Shown: positions 15,984 through 25,725 of the stretch, in pieces
Position numbering within the stretch: the first letter of the stretch is position 1
How the letters are laid out: each line of letters starts with the position of its first letter
Assembly (NCBI GenBank): GCA_963519845.1
Contig: CAUQNX010000015.1
Location: 1 to 64,000, forward strand
Reading direction: 5' to 3'
Origin: Moellerella sp963519845
GTDB lineage: Bacteria; Pseudomonadota; Gammaproteobacteria; Enterobacterales; Enterobacteriaceae
Length of the DNA stretch: 64,000 nt
The notes under the pieces: generated by a model
The model's database searches: none
Told to the model about the DNA's origin: nothing
What the model saw: only the letters and a program-made list of their open reading frames with translations
Position numbers and translations under genes: made by a program

Positions 15984-17708
15984 TTAATAGGTAATACTGA
16001 TCTTGATACCCGTATAAAAAGGATCAACCTCTGTATCTATGGAGCGCCAAAGCGGAATACCAATAAAGGTTTTATAATCAAGGGTCTTCCATTTACCTTT
16101 AACCCCGATTTCTGTACCTAACAAAGATTTATCATGCCAAAAACGACCGCGATCTTCAGAAACTGAGCCATAATCAACCCCCCAATAGATTTGATTACCT
16201 CGATAGCTGGTAAGCCAGCTGATCTCATTTTTAATTTGTAGGCTATTCGAATCTGTAACTGGCTTGGCGTAAACAAATCCTTTAACCCCTCCTCTTCCGG
16301 TCAGATCATCAATATCGATTTTTCGATCTAACGGTGAGCGACTGAGTTGAATAGCGACTTCATTATTATAAGTCAAAGATTGGGAAAACAACGAAAATTG
16401 GTAGCTAATATCAGAAGAGAACTGATAAATCTGCGCTCTTTCAAGTGCATTATGATGAGTTAAATTAGCACCAAACCAATCAGTTGCTTGCTTATAACCT
16501 AATTTAAAATCAGCTTGCCCATGAGATAAAATCCATCGATGCATTAATTCCATCGTGGCATAACTAGCAAACCTCTTTTGTGTCGATAGTCGTACACCTG
16601 AGAGTATTGAATCCAATGTTTGAACTTGCGTTCCTACCGCTAAAGAGGTTTTAGTATTATGATCACGATGGAGTAAATACTTGGCTTGAAAAGAGAGATA
16701 GCGACTACGCTGAGCTAAGCGGTATGCATTACCATTGCTTAGTTTCAATCCTCTATCATCATAACTGTCTTGATAATAAGCAAATAAGTTAAATTGCCAA
16801 TAATTATAGGGAATAGAATAAAATCCAACGGCATTTTTCAGGCCTCTCGATGAGCTAACATCTGTATTGCGGCCCAATGATAAATATAAAAAATCATTAC
16901 TCATTAATGGATTACTGAAAAAGAAAGCATTATCTATCGTGTGAGCCGCAGCTCCCCTGACAGGCCGTGAATCCAAGGTGACACGTCCTTTAAATCCACG
17001 TTTTTTTTGCCGATTAATAGCAATAATACTCAGATCCGCTCTATCAGGATCTTCACTAATATGTATTGTCGGTTGTGTAAAGGGCGCATTTTGCAAATTC
17101 TCTAGCCCTTGCTCAAGGACTCGTAAATTTAAAGCTACATTATTACTAATCGGAAAAGCGTTTCTTAAAGAAAAATGTTCAGATTCATCATCAATATATA
17201 TTATTTTTGCTACTTTTCCGGGAATTAAGTCTATTTTTAATATACCAAACAATAACGATTGTTGCGGAATAGAAATATCTGAAGTGACATAACCCATATA
17301 AGTAAGTTGCTCTTGAATATAGGAGAGATAAATATCAATACCTTCATTACCTAGACATTTCCCTTCGACAATTTCAGACCAATATTTAAATTTATTTTGT
17401 AGTAGTGGAAAATATTTTTTACCGGAAAAATAGACCTGATTTATTTTCAAACAAGCTGATTCTAACGGTAGTTGAATGGGTGATAGGTGCTGTTCGTATT
17501 GATCAAACAGATTAATATGCTCTTGTTCCTCAAGAATACTATGAATCTCCTTTTCTTGCTCATGCTCGACTTGATTAAATAGATATGCGTCTGTATTAAT
17601 ACTCTGATTTAATTCTACTTTAGTATCATTGTCATCACTAAACACTGACTTAGATATCACGAAACTGATAAAAAATAAAATATATAATAAAAAATATCTT
17701 TTCTTCAT
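15984..17708 (-). CDS. two-partner secretion outer-membrane transporter (FhaC/ShlB family)
   Basis: A 574-aa TpsB protein with signal peptide (MKKRYFLLYILFFISFVISKSVFS). A Gln/Glu-rich linker follows, then a POTRA-type domain (LESACLKINQVYFSGKKYF at about 85-103, with Cys pair, and a second at about 150-210 including GKVAKIIYID). The rest is a 16-strand barrel ending in Tyr. The family translocates one large haemolysin/adhesin exoprotein across the outer membrane. The L6 loop, normally V-R-G-F/Y, reads V475-K-G-F here, so the conserved Arg is Lys. No tpsA gene is adjacent on either side, so it is an orphan within this window. AAGGATAG precedes the ATG. Confidence 0.9.
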   Translation of the reverse strand: MKKRYFLLYILFFISFVISKSVFSDDNDTKVELNQSINTDAYLFNQVEHEQEKEIHSILEEQEHINLFDQYEQHLSPIQLPLESACLKINQVYFSGKKYFPLLQNKFKYWSEIVEGKCLGNEGIDIYLSYIQEQLTYMGYVTSDISIPQQSLLFGILKIDLIPGKVAKIIYIDDESEHFSLRNAFPISNNVALNLRVLEQGLENLQNAPFTQPTIHISEDPDRADLSIIAINRQKKRGFKGRVTLDSRPVRGAAAHTIDNAFFFSNPLMSNDFLYLSLGRNTDVSSSRGLKNAVGFYSIPYNYWQFNLFAYYQDSYDDRGLKLSNGNAYRLAQRSRYLSFQAKYLLHRDHNTKTSLAVGTQVQTLDSILSGVRLSTQKRFASYATMELMHRWILSHGQADFKLGYKQATDWFGANLTHHNALERAQIYQFSSDISYQFSLFSQSLTYNNEVAIQLSRSPLDRKIDIDDLTGRGGVKGFVYAKPVTDSNSLQIKNEISWLTSYRGNQIYWGVDYGSVSEDRGRFWHDKSLLGTEIGVKGKWKTLDYKTFIGIPLWRSIDTEVDPFYTGIKISITY

Positions 17709-18096
17709 TAAACTATCCTTGTAATTACTTATGAAATCAATCCTTTAATTTCTATAGTTACATATTAAATATTAATATAAATTAGATATTTATTTCACTA
17801 AAAAATAATCATCTTGACATATTAATGACTGAAAAAAATCTTGTATATAATCAATTTAATTTACTCTAATGAAAAGTCTTTTATTATAAAAATCACACAC
17901 AGATACCTTAAAAATAGATTCAATCTAATAAAAAAAGCACCCTTTGATAATATAGGGTGCTTATCTAAAGTAAAATAAAATAAGGCTATATAAATTTATT
18001 ACATTATTTTAAATATAAAACATACTAAAAATAATCAGAATAAAATTTATTTCACTCAGGCTAATTGAATGTATTGTTCTCTTTATCGGGAAAATA
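17709..18096. other. very AT-rich intergenic region
   Basis: 388 bp between the secretion transporter and the GNAT gene. It holds the transporter promoter region and the GNAT terminator (17930-17962). Nothing else recognisable was found. Confidence 0.5.
17930..17962 (-). terminator. terminator of the GNAT gene
   Basis: On the minus strand aagcaccct (17962-17954) pairs with agggtgctt (17943-17935), followed by a run of T residues. It is about 135 bases past the acetyltransferase stop codon. Confidence 0.8.
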
Positions 18097-18642
18097 TTAT
18101 TCTAACTGCTTCAACCATCTATCTTTGGTAATACAACTGACATGCTCAGTATGAATATCACCCATTAACTCATAAAATTTATTTTCTTCAGTGTGATGGT
18201 GGCGAAAACCACATTTCTCTTGTGCACGTTTTGATTTTTCATTCTCAGCAAAATAGCCACACCATAGAGAGGTCAAATTTAAATCCTCAAATCCATGACG
18301 CATAATTTCGCGCATAGCTTCTGGGATCATCCCTCTACCCCAATAGGGTACACCAATCCAATAAGCGATCTCACCTTCATTCTCACTAATCGGAAAATGA
18401 CTTTTTTCACCAATTAATAATCCGATACAACCTATAGCCTGGTTACTCTCTTTTAAAGCCACGGCATAGATCTCATCATCAGAGAAAATAGTCCGTATAA
18501 TCTCCGCGCTCTCCTCTTGGCTTTTATGAATTGGCCAACCTGCAACTGGGCCTACTCGATCATCTTTCGCATAGATATAGAGACTTTCTGCGTCAGCTTC
18601 ATCCCACGGACGCAAAATAAGTCTTTCAGTATATAAAATCAT
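18097..18642 (-). CDS. GNAT-family N-acetyltransferase (RimJ/RimL-like)
   Basis: A 181-aa protein starting TERLILRPWDEADAESLY, the usual first strand and helix of RimJ/RimL-type acetyltransferases. The acetyl-CoA pyrophosphate loop is GVPYWGRGMIPEAM (near residue 97), in the expected Q/R-x-x-G-x-G/A position, followed by LTSLWCGYFAENEKSKRAQEKCGF, the family's strand-helix-strand end. The substrate (ribosomal protein, antibiotic or small molecule) cannot be told from sequence. It is divergent from the AraC-type regulator at 18850. Confidence 0.85.
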   Translation of the reverse strand: MILYTERLILRPWDEADAESLYIYAKDDRVGPVAGWPIHKSQEESAEIIRTIFSDDEIYAVALKESNQAIGCIGLLIGEKSHFPISENEGEIAYWIGVPYWGRGMIPEAMREIMRHGFEDLNLTSLWCGYFAENEKSKRAQEKCGFRHHHTEENKFYELMGDIHTEHVSCITKDRWLKQLE

Positions 18643-18849
18643 TTTCTATCGTGTGCCTTTATTTGGATCATCCATTCAGCAATCTATATCATCAATTTAG
18701 TAATAAAATTGAAGTAATATTGCGCTCTTTTTGTACTGTTATTGTATGTGGATTTACCATAAGGATTAATAGCAAAACCTAGGCATTATCGGTACTTTTA
18801 ACATCTAAATAGTGATTAAAGTACTATAATAGTCAAATTACCCACCAAA

Positions 18850-19689
18850 ATGGCAAGTCAAATGACAAAAATAATTTCCATGATATTTAAAGAGCAAGAG
18901 CATATTGTATTAGGTCAGAGTTCTATGAATGATCAAATGGATTATCCTCTTCGCCTTGCCTATACCAATGTCTTTATTTGCCGAGAAGGACAAGCCATTA
19001 TCAATATTAACTTTAAAAGTTACGCACTAAAGAAAAATGATATTTTAGTTTTATCAGAAGGCGCGATCGCTATTATTGTGCGCAAATCGAAGAAATTTAA
19101 ACTCTTCTATTGCATGATAGATAAAAGCTATGCATCAGAAGTCGCCTATAATCTTCCCAATCAACTCTTCTCATTTTTGCATAAATCACCACGCTGTATC
19201 CCTGAAAAGTCAGAGTGGTCATTGCTGAATATCTGGCTAGAGCAGGCGCAATATATTATGCAAACCACTGTCACCTATCGACATATTATGATGCGGAATC
19301 ATTTACAGAATTTCTTTTTATTGATTAGTGAAAAGATGCCAGAAAATAGCCATCTTATTCAGCGAGAATATAGCCGCAAAGAGAAGTTATGCTGGGCCTT
19401 TTGGGATTTGGTGGGGAAACACTGTAGTGAACATCGCCATGTCTCTTTTTATGCCAAAGCACTCTGTATCACACCCTTTTATTTATCCCAAATCACCAAA
19501 GATTTTTTTAATGATTCGCCAAAAGAGTTGATCAATCGTCAGGTGATTCTCGAAATGAAAGCCTTATTAAATTTTTCCGAGTTATCAATTAAGATGATTG
19601 CTGACCAATTGCACTTTGAAGATCCCTCTTATATGTGTCGTTATTTTAAACGACAGACCGGTATTACGCTGTCCGCATATAGGAAATAA
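18850..19689 (+). CDS. AraC-family transcriptional regulator
   Basis: A 279-aa protein with an N-terminal cupin-like sensing half (residues 1-170, including the beta-rich segment FICREGQAIININFKSYALK). The C-terminal double helix-turn-helix is of AraC/XylS type (about 185-279), with LSIKMIADQLHFEDPSYMCRYFKRQTGITLSAYRK as the second HTH and signature. No effector can be inferred. Several in-frame ATGs (18850, 18862) lack a good ribosome-binding site, so the start is uncertain. The divergent GNAT gene is a possible target. Confidence 0.85.
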   Translation: MASQMTKIISMIFKEQEHIVLGQSSMNDQMDYPLRLAYTNVFICREGQAIININFKSYALKKNDILVLSEGAIAIIVRKSKKFKLFYCMIDKSYASEVAYNLPNQLFSFLHKSPRCIPEKSEWSLLNIWLEQAQYIMQTTVTYRHIMMRNHLQNFFLLISEKMPENSHLIQREYSRKEKLCWAFWDLVGKHCSEHRHVSFYAKALCITPFYLSQITKDFFNDSPKELINRQVILEMKALLNFSELSIKMIADQLHFEDPSYMCRYFKRQTGITLSAYRK

Positions 19690-19814
19690 TCTTTTATCGC
19701 TATTTGGTTAAATCCTGCTCAGATCTTATTGAGAGTAACGTTTGAATATATAAATAATATGAGGAATTTAATTAAGATGATAGAAAATGGAGGCACTACA
19801 AAGAGGGAAGAAAG

Positions 19815-19891
<77 letters not shown>

Positions 19892-20200
19892 AATCGGGGT
19901 GAATAATACTGCCACCGGGCTATGTCGTCAACTCATTTCTAGGTTAAATGATTTATCTGCTGATAAAACCATCAAGTTTATGTGGAATATGGTTTTTCAG
20001 AGCAAATTCATTCAATTTCATCGCTTTAACTGGTCTTAAATCAAGCAGCTAATTTTTTTATTACTATAAGAGATAACTAAATATTAGTCTTAATGTTCGA
20101 TAAAGCAAAAAAATGGCCAGCTACTCTGTTAAATCGATTAGCAGAATAACTGACCACTTAGCACAATAATTCATCGCCTACTGCAATCAAAGGTAATGAC
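19892..20200. other. intergenic region tRNA-Pro / glyS
   Basis: 309 bp holding the tRNA promoter on the minus strand and the glyS terminator at 20107-20156. Nothing else was recognised. Confidence 0.5.
20107..20156 (-). terminator. terminator of glyQS
   Basis: On the minus strand tggtcag(t)tattctg pairs with cagagta(g)ctggcca, with wobble pairs, and seven T residues follow. It lies 45 bases downstream of the glyS stop. Confidence 0.82.
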
Positions 20201-22270
20201 TTACTGTAGTAATGAAATATCAGCTACTTTGAGGAATAATTCACGTAGTTGGCTTAATAAAGTCAGGCGGTTAAGACGCACTGCCGGATCTTCATCCATA
20301 ACCATCACATTATCAAAGAAAGCATCAACCACTTCTTGCAGTGAAGCTAGCTCGACCAAAGCTTCTTGATATTGACCATTGGCGAACATAGGTTGTAACT
20401 TATCTTGTAGCACAACCAAGTGTGTCGCTAATTTAACTTCTTCTGGCGCTTTCAATACGGCAGCTTTAACGCTGTCATCCAGTTTGCCATCTGATTTACT
20501 CAGAATATTAGAGACACGCTTATTCGCTGCGGCCAGAGCTGCGGCTTCTTCCAGTGAGCGGAAATGCGTAACGGCTTTCACTCGAGCATCAAAGTCAGCT
20601 GGTTGAGTCGGACGACGTGCCAGAACCGCCTGAATGGTATCTATGCTATAACCCAGCTCTTGATACCAAGAACGGAAACGTCCGAGCATAAACTCAACTA
20701 CATCATTGATAACATTCTTATTGGTCAGCTTATCACCGTATAGACGGGCAGCTTCATCCGCCATTTCAACTAAATCAAGTTGATAGCCTTTTTCAACGAT
20801 AATACGTAAAACACCCAGAGCCGCACGACGCAATGCAAAGGGGTCTTTGTCGCCTTTAGGATGTTGACCAATACCGAAAATACCAACCAATGTGTCCATT
20901 TTTTCTGCCAGTGCTAAAGCAGAAGAGACATCGGTAGTCGGCAGCTGATCACCAGCAAAACGTGGCTGATATTGCTCTTTTAAGGCCAGTGCGACATCTT
21001 GAGGTTCACCGTCATGGATTGCATAGTGCATTCCCATCACGCCTTGAGTGTCGGTGAATTCAAAGACCATATTGGTCATTAAATCACATTTTGCTAATAA
21101 GCCTGCACGAGCCGCATGCTCAGCGTTTGCCCCTATTTTAGCGGCAATCCAGCCTGATAAAGCTTCAAGGCGATCGGTTTTATCACGCAATGTGCCCAGC
21201 TGTTTCTGGAACAATACCGTTTCTAGACGTGGTAAATTATCTTCAAGACGTTGTTTACAATCCGTTTTAAAGAAAAATTCAGCATCCGCCAAACGCGGTC
21301 TTACTACTTTTTCGTTACCAGAAATAATTTGTTGCGGATCAGAGGACTCAATATTAGTTACGAATATAAAGTTTGGCATCAATTTCCCATCGTTATCATA
21401 AACAGGGAAATATTTCTGATCGCCTTTCATGGTATAAACTAGCGCTTCTGAAGGGACTTGAAGGAATTTTTCTTCGAATTTAGCCGTGAGAACGACTGGC
21501 CATTCAACCAAAGAGGTCACTTCTTCGAGTAGACTTTCGGTTAAATCAGCCTTGCCGCCCAGCGCTTTTGCTGCCGCTTCTGCACCCGTTTTAATAATAG
21601 CTTTACGCGTTTCATAGTCAGCAACGACTTTACCGCGTTCGAGTAATATCGCCGGGTACTGATCCGCATTTTCAATGGTAAATTCGGGCTCACCCATAAA
21701 ACGGTGACCACGAATGATGCGATCACTCTTAATACCGAGGATTTCACCCTCTACCACTTCACTACCTAGTAATAAAGTGACCGTATGAACGGGACGCACA
21801 AATTGGGTTGTTTTATCACCCCAACGCATAAGCTTAGGGATAGGCAATTTACTTAATGAATGACTGACCATATTGATCAGTAAATCTTTAACGGGCTGAC
21901 CTTTCATTTCGGCGCGATATAATAACCACTCGCCTTTATCTGTAATCAGTCGTTCCGCTTGATCGACGGTAATACCACAGCCACGAGCCCAACCTTCGGC
22001 CGCTTTTGTTGCATTACCTGCCGCATCAAATGCCTGTGATATCGCAGGTCCACGCTTTTCAACGACACTATCAGGCTGAGACGAAGACATCTCTGTCACC
22101 TTCAGTGCCAAACGGCGTGGAGCAGCATACCAAGTCACTTTGTCATAACCGACGTTGGCATTATCTAATTCGGCGGTGAAATTTGCCGCAAATGATTCAG
22201 CTAAAGAACGAAGAGCCTTCGGCGGTAACTCTTCGGTGCCGATTTCCACCAGGAAAGTCTGTTGAGTCAT
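20201..22270 (-). CDS. glyS: glycine-tRNA ligase beta subunit
   Basis: The 689-aa beta chain of the bacterial alpha2beta2 glycyl-tRNA synthetase, which binds tRNA-Gly. The start TFLVEIGTEELPPKALRSL and the internal FVRPVHTVTLLLG and MKGDQKYFPVYD are family signatures; an HD-like region and anticodon-binding domain occupy the C-terminal half. E. coli GlyS is also 689 aa. It lies nine bases after glyQ in one operon, and both are essential. Confidence 0.98.
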   Translation of the reverse strand: MTQQTFLVEIGTEELPPKALRSLAESFAANFTAELDNANVGYDKVTWYAAPRRLALKVTEMSSSQPDSVVEKRGPAISQAFDAAGNATKAAEGWARGCGITVDQAERLITDKGEWLLYRAEMKGQPVKDLLINMVSHSLSKLPIPKLMRWGDKTTQFVRPVHTVTLLLGSEVVEGEILGIKSDRIIRGHRFMGEPEFTIENADQYPAILLERGKVVADYETRKAIIKTGAEAAAKALGGKADLTESLLEEVTSLVEWPVVLTAKFEEKFLQVPSEALVYTMKGDQKYFPVYDNDGKLMPNFIFVTNIESSDPQQIISGNEKVVRPRLADAEFFFKTDCKQRLEDNLPRLETVLFQKQLGTLRDKTDRLEALSGWIAAKIGANAEHAARAGLLAKCDLMTNMVFEFTDTQGVMGMHYAIHDGEPQDVALALKEQYQPRFAGDQLPTTDVSSALALAEKMDTLVGIFGIGQHPKGDKDPFALRRAALGVLRIIVEKGYQLDLVEMADEAARLYGDKLTNKNVINDVVEFMLGRFRSWYQELGYSIDTIQAVLARRPTQPADFDARVKAVTHFRSLEEAAALAAANKRVSNILSKSDGKLDDSVKAAVLKAPEEVKLATHLVVLQDKLQPMFANGQYQEALVELASLQEVVDAFFDNVMVMDEDPAVRLNRLTLLSQLRELFLKVADISLLQ

Positions 22271-22279
22271 AACAGCCTC

Positions 22280-23188
22280 TTAGTTCTTGTGACACATAGG
22301 GAAACCCAGTGCTTCACGGGATGCATAATAAGCTTCTGCAACCGCTTTAGTCAGGGTACGAATACGCAAAATATAACGCTGACGCTCGGTCACCGAAATC
22401 GCTTTACGGGCATCTAATAAGTTAAATGTATGACCCGCTTTCAGAATGCGTTCATAAGCAGGAAGTGGAAGCGGCGTTTCTAAAGACAACAGATATTGCG
22501 CTTCTTTCTCATACTCTTCAAAACACATAAATAAGAAATCAACATTTGCGTGTTCGAAATTATAAGTCGACTGCTCAACTTCATTCTGATGATAAATATC
22601 ACCATAAGTGGTTTTGCCCAGAGGGCCATCGCACCAAACTAAATCATAAACACTATCAACACCTTGAATATACATAGCAAGGCGCTCTAAACCATAAGTG
22701 ACTTCACCTGTAACAGGTTTACACTCTAAACCACCGACTTGTTGGAAATAGGTAAACTGTGTGACTTCCATACCGTTTAACCAAACTTCCCAACCTAGAC
22801 CCCAAGCACCCAATGTCGGGTTTTCCCAGTTGTCTTCAACAAAACGAATGTCATGGATAGTAGGATCTACGCCTAACTCCTTCAATGAACCCAAATAGAG
22901 CTCTTGGATATTGTCAGGGGATGGCTTAATAATGACCTGAAATTGATAATAGTGTTGTAACCGGTTTGGATTCTCACCATAGCGTCCGTCAGTCGGACGA
23001 CGAGATGGCTGAACATATGCCGCAGCAATAGGCTCAGGCCCGAGAGCTCTCAGGCAAGTCATTGGATGTGATGTTCCCGCGCCAACTTCCATGTCCAGTG
23101 GTTGAACAATGGTACAGCCTTGGCGCGCCCAGTAATCCTGTAATGTCAGGATCAGACCTTGGAAGGTTTTGGTATCAAACTTTTGCAT
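22280..23188 (-). CDS. glyQ: glycine-tRNA ligase alpha subunit
   Basis: The 302-aa catalytic chain of glycyl-tRNA synthetase (class II, forms glycyl-adenylate). Start KFDTKTFQGLILTLQDYWARQGC, the segment PSRRPTDGRYGENPNRLQHYYQFQVI (class II motif region) and GLERLAMYIQGVDSVYDL (motif 3) are conserved. Length equals or nearly equals the E. coli subunit (303 aa). First gene of glyQS. Confidence 0.98.
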   Translation of the reverse strand: MQKFDTKTFQGLILTLQDYWARQGCTIVQPLDMEVGAGTSHPMTCLRALGPEPIAAAYVQPSRRPTDGRYGENPNRLQHYYQFQVIIKPSPDNIQELYLGSLKELGVDPTIHDIRFVEDNWENPTLGAWGLGWEVWLNGMEVTQFTYFQQVGGLECKPVTGEVTYGLERLAMYIQGVDSVYDLVWCDGPLGKTTYGDIYHQNEVEQSTYNFEHANVDFLFMCFEEYEKEAQYLLSLETPLPLPAYERILKAGHTFNLLDARKAISVTERQRYILRIRTLTKAVAEAYYASREALGFPMCHKN

Positions 23189-23407
23189 GTTAGGTCCGCG
23201 CGCGATACATGATTTTAATGGTTAAAGTGGATCAGTATACCCGTTGACCGCCAGATATACAGCACCGAAACCCCTTCTATTTTTACTGATAATAAAAAAA
23301 ATAGTTATTCTTACTTTAAAACTGGTTATTCATACAGTATAAATAAGGGTAACTTTGGTATTAGCTCAATATGATGGATAATTTGAGCCCAAAATAGGAA
23401 GCTAAAT

Positions 23408-23974
23408 ATGGAACTTTCTGTGCAACGCTGTACTTGGGTAAATAGTGATCCTCTTTATATCTCTTATCATGATAATGAGTGGGGAAAAGAGATGCGTGAT
23501 AATCAGGCACTTTTTGAAATGTTATGCCTTGAAGGTCAGCAAGCGGGACTATCTTGGTATACGGTTTTAAAAAAACGATTGAATTATCGCACGCTTTTTT
23601 ATCAATTTGATCCTGTGGCTATCGCAAAAATGGATGAGAATGATGTTGAACGTCTGATGCTTGAACCCGGTATTATCCGCCATCGAGGCAAAATTAATGC
23701 GATTATCTCTAATGCCAAAGCCTATTTGCAGATGCTTGAACAACAAGAGGATTTTAGTCAATTTATCTGGCAGTTTGTCGATAATACTCCTATCACCAAC
23801 AACTGGACTAACTCATCACAGGTGCCTGTAACCACATCAATATCTGATGATTTATCTAAAGCACTAAAAAAACGGGGTTTCAAATTTATTGGTACAACAA
23901 CATGTTATGCCTTTATGCAAGCAACAGGGATGGTGAATGATCACTTGGCCAGTTGTCATTACAATCAAAATTAG
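23408..23974 (+). CDS. tag: DNA-3-methyladenine glycosylase I
   Basis: Base-excision repair enzyme that removes 3-methyladenine. The 188-aa protein contains the HhH-superfamily-like core and the zinc snap seen in E. coli Tag, with ligands at Cys8, His21, His179 and Cys183 (spacing HxxxC at the end as in E. coli). EGQQAGLSWYTVLKKR and EPGIIRHRGKINAIISNA are family signatures including base-pocket residues. It is divergent from glyQ, as in several enterobacteria. GGAAG precedes the ATG. Confidence 0.95.
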   Translation: MELSVQRCTWVNSDPLYISYHDNEWGKEMRDNQALFEMLCLEGQQAGLSWYTVLKKRLNYRTLFYQFDPVAIAKMDENDVERLMLEPGIIRHRGKINAIISNAKAYLQMLEQQEDFSQFIWQFVDNTPITNNWTNSSQVPVTTSISDDLSKALKKRGFKFIGTTTCYAFMQATGMVNDHLASCHYNQN

Positions 23975-24015
23975 CATTAGAGCTCACTACAATAACCATT
24001 AAGTAGTAAAAAAAG

Positions 24016-24043
24016 TTGACATAAAATAGTATCATAGTAATAA
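24016..24043 (+). promoter_or_regulatory. putative sigma70 promoter of avtA
   Basis: TTGACA (24016-24021), a 16-base spacer and TAATAA (24038-24043) lie 133 bases before the avtA ATG. The -35 is perfect and the -10 has two differences from consensus. No other strong promoter is visible in the gap. Confidence 0.5.
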
Positions 24044-24176
24044 AAACCACAAGCAAACCATTATAAAGAGAATAACTCTAACAACTAATCTAAATTCTCT
24101 ATTGAACTCTTAATTCTGGCAGAGTATGTTGAAGAACGACATTTAACAATTAATCTAACATACGTGAATCAAACAT

Positions 24177-25433
24177 ATGATATTTTCAAAATTTGGTAAC
24201 AAATTCGCTAAAAATTCGGGTATTTCATTATTAATGAAAGATTTGAATGAAGGATTAAGGACGCCCGGTGCAATTATGCTCGGTGGCGGCAATCCTGCAC
24301 ATATCCCCGAAATGGATAGCTATTTTCAAGATCTGTTAGCTGAAATGAGCAAAAATGGCATTTTAACCGATACGCTGTGTAACTATGATGGACCTCAGGG
24401 CAAAGATGCCATGTTGAAAGCGCTGGCGGAAACACTAAAAAAGAGATTCGGTTGGAATATTAGTGCCAAGAATATCGCACTAACCAATGGCAGCCAAAGT
24501 GCTTTTTTCTATCTGTTTAACCTACTTGCCGGTCGTTTTGAAGATGGTATTAAACGTAAAATTCTCTTTCCTCTTGCCCCTGAGTATGTAGGCTATGCCG
24601 ACTCTGGGTTAGATGATGACCTATTTGTTGCCAATAAACCGCAAATTGAGCTACTACCTGAAGGCCAATTTAAATATCATGTTGATTTTAACACGTTAAA
24701 AGTCACTGATGATATTGGGGTTATCTGTGTTTCTCGCCCAACCAATCCCACAGGCAATGTTATTACAGATGAAGAGGTTCAACATTTAGATCAACTCGCT
24801 AAGCAACATAAGATCCCATTATTGCTTGATAATGCTTATGGCGTCCCTTTCCCCGGGATTATTTTCAGCCCAGCCACACCTTTTTGGAATGAAAATGTCA
24901 TTTTCTGCATGAGCCTATCTAAGCTGGGTCTGCCCGGTGCACGTTGTGGCATTATCATTGCAAATGAAGAAGTTATCGAAGCTGTTAGTAATATGAATGG
25001 AATTATTAGCCTAGCGCCCGGCGGTATTGGCCCTGCGTTAGCTCTTGAAATGTTACGTCGCGATGACTTAATTCCTTTATCGGAAAAGGTTATTGGCCCA
25101 TTCTATAAAAAGCGCGTAGAAGAAGCGATTGCCATTATTCGCCGCTATCTTCCTGAAGAAAAATGTTTAATACACAAGCCAGAGGGCGCAATTTTTCTCT
25201 GGCTATGGTTTAAAGATCTCCCTATTAGCAGCGATACTCTCTATAAGCGATTGAAAAAACGCGGTGTTCTTATGGTGCCGGGACATTACTTTTTCCCTGG
25301 GCTTGAAGAAGATTGGCCACATGCGCATCAATGTATGCGTATGAATTATGTGCCTGAACCTGAAGTGATTGAAAAGGGTATAGTGATTTTAGCTGAGGAA
25401 ATTGAAGCGGCTTATCAAGAAGCACAGAAATAG
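24177..25433 (+). CDS. avtA: valine-pyruvate aminotransferase (transaminase C)
   Basis: PLP enzyme that interconverts valine/2-ketoisovalerate and alanine/pyruvate. The 418-aa protein matches E. coli AvtA (417 aa) along its length. Signatures are the N-terminal GLRTPGAIMLGGGNPA, substrate segment TNGSQSAFFYLFNL, RPTNPTGNVITDEE, cofactor Asp in LLLDNAYGVPFPG and the PLP lysine K249 in SLSKLGLPG. The invariant Arg is near the C-terminus (QCMRMNYV). It stands alone between tag and the leftward yidE. Confidence 0.97.
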   Translation: MIFSKFGNKFAKNSGISLLMKDLNEGLRTPGAIMLGGGNPAHIPEMDSYFQDLLAEMSKNGILTDTLCNYDGPQGKDAMLKALAETLKKRFGWNISAKNIALTNGSQSAFFYLFNLLAGRFEDGIKRKILFPLAPEYVGYADSGLDDDLFVANKPQIELLPEGQFKYHVDFNTLKVTDDIGVICVSRPTNPTGNVITDEEVQHLDQLAKQHKIPLLLDNAYGVPFPGIIFSPATPFWNENVIFCMSLSKLGLPGARCGIIIANEEVIEAVSNMNGIISLAPGGIGPALALEMLRRDDLIPLSEKVIGPFYKKRVEEAIAIIRRYLPEEKCLIHKPEGAIFLWLWFKDLPISSDTLYKRLKKRGVLMVPGHYFFPGLEEDWPHAHQCMRMNYVPEPEVIEKGIVILAEEIEAAYQEAQK

Positions 25434-25486
25434 ATATTAAAATCACTCATTTTCGTCCATAACTGGCAAAATTGAGTTAAAAAAAT

Positions 25487-25515
25487 CCCCCTTAACAAAC
25501 AAATCAGTTAAAGGG
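25487..25515 (-). terminator. hairpin with T run, downstream of yidE
   Basis: The arms (cccccttaac and gttaaagggg, one mismatch) enclose about ten bases. On the minus strand the hairpin is followed by seven T residues, so it would stop leftward transcripts. It stands about 210 bases after the yidE stop and just after avtA, and may also insulate avtA. Confidence 0.55.
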
Positions 25516-25693
25516 GAGTAAGTAGTAACGAGGATTTAGTTCTAAAAAAGATGCACTGTATCGCATTGAAGCAGGGTTCGACTGACTTCCCCCCTGCTTC
25601 ATGAAGGTATTTAACCAAATTATTTAAGATCTATTCGGTTAAAAAAGCCCCCTTTTATGGCTATTGATTCATCATTGATTTGAATAATTGAAA

Positions 25694-25718
25694 CAACACC
25701 CTGTCTAAATAGGCAGGG
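25694..25718 (-). terminator. possible yidE terminator
   Basis: Minus-strand hairpin ccctgcct/agacaggg with one wobble pair, directly after the yidE stop codon. It is followed by gtgttgttt, a weak U tract, so efficiency is doubtful. Confidence 0.45.
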
Positions 25719-25725
25719 CGCTGCT

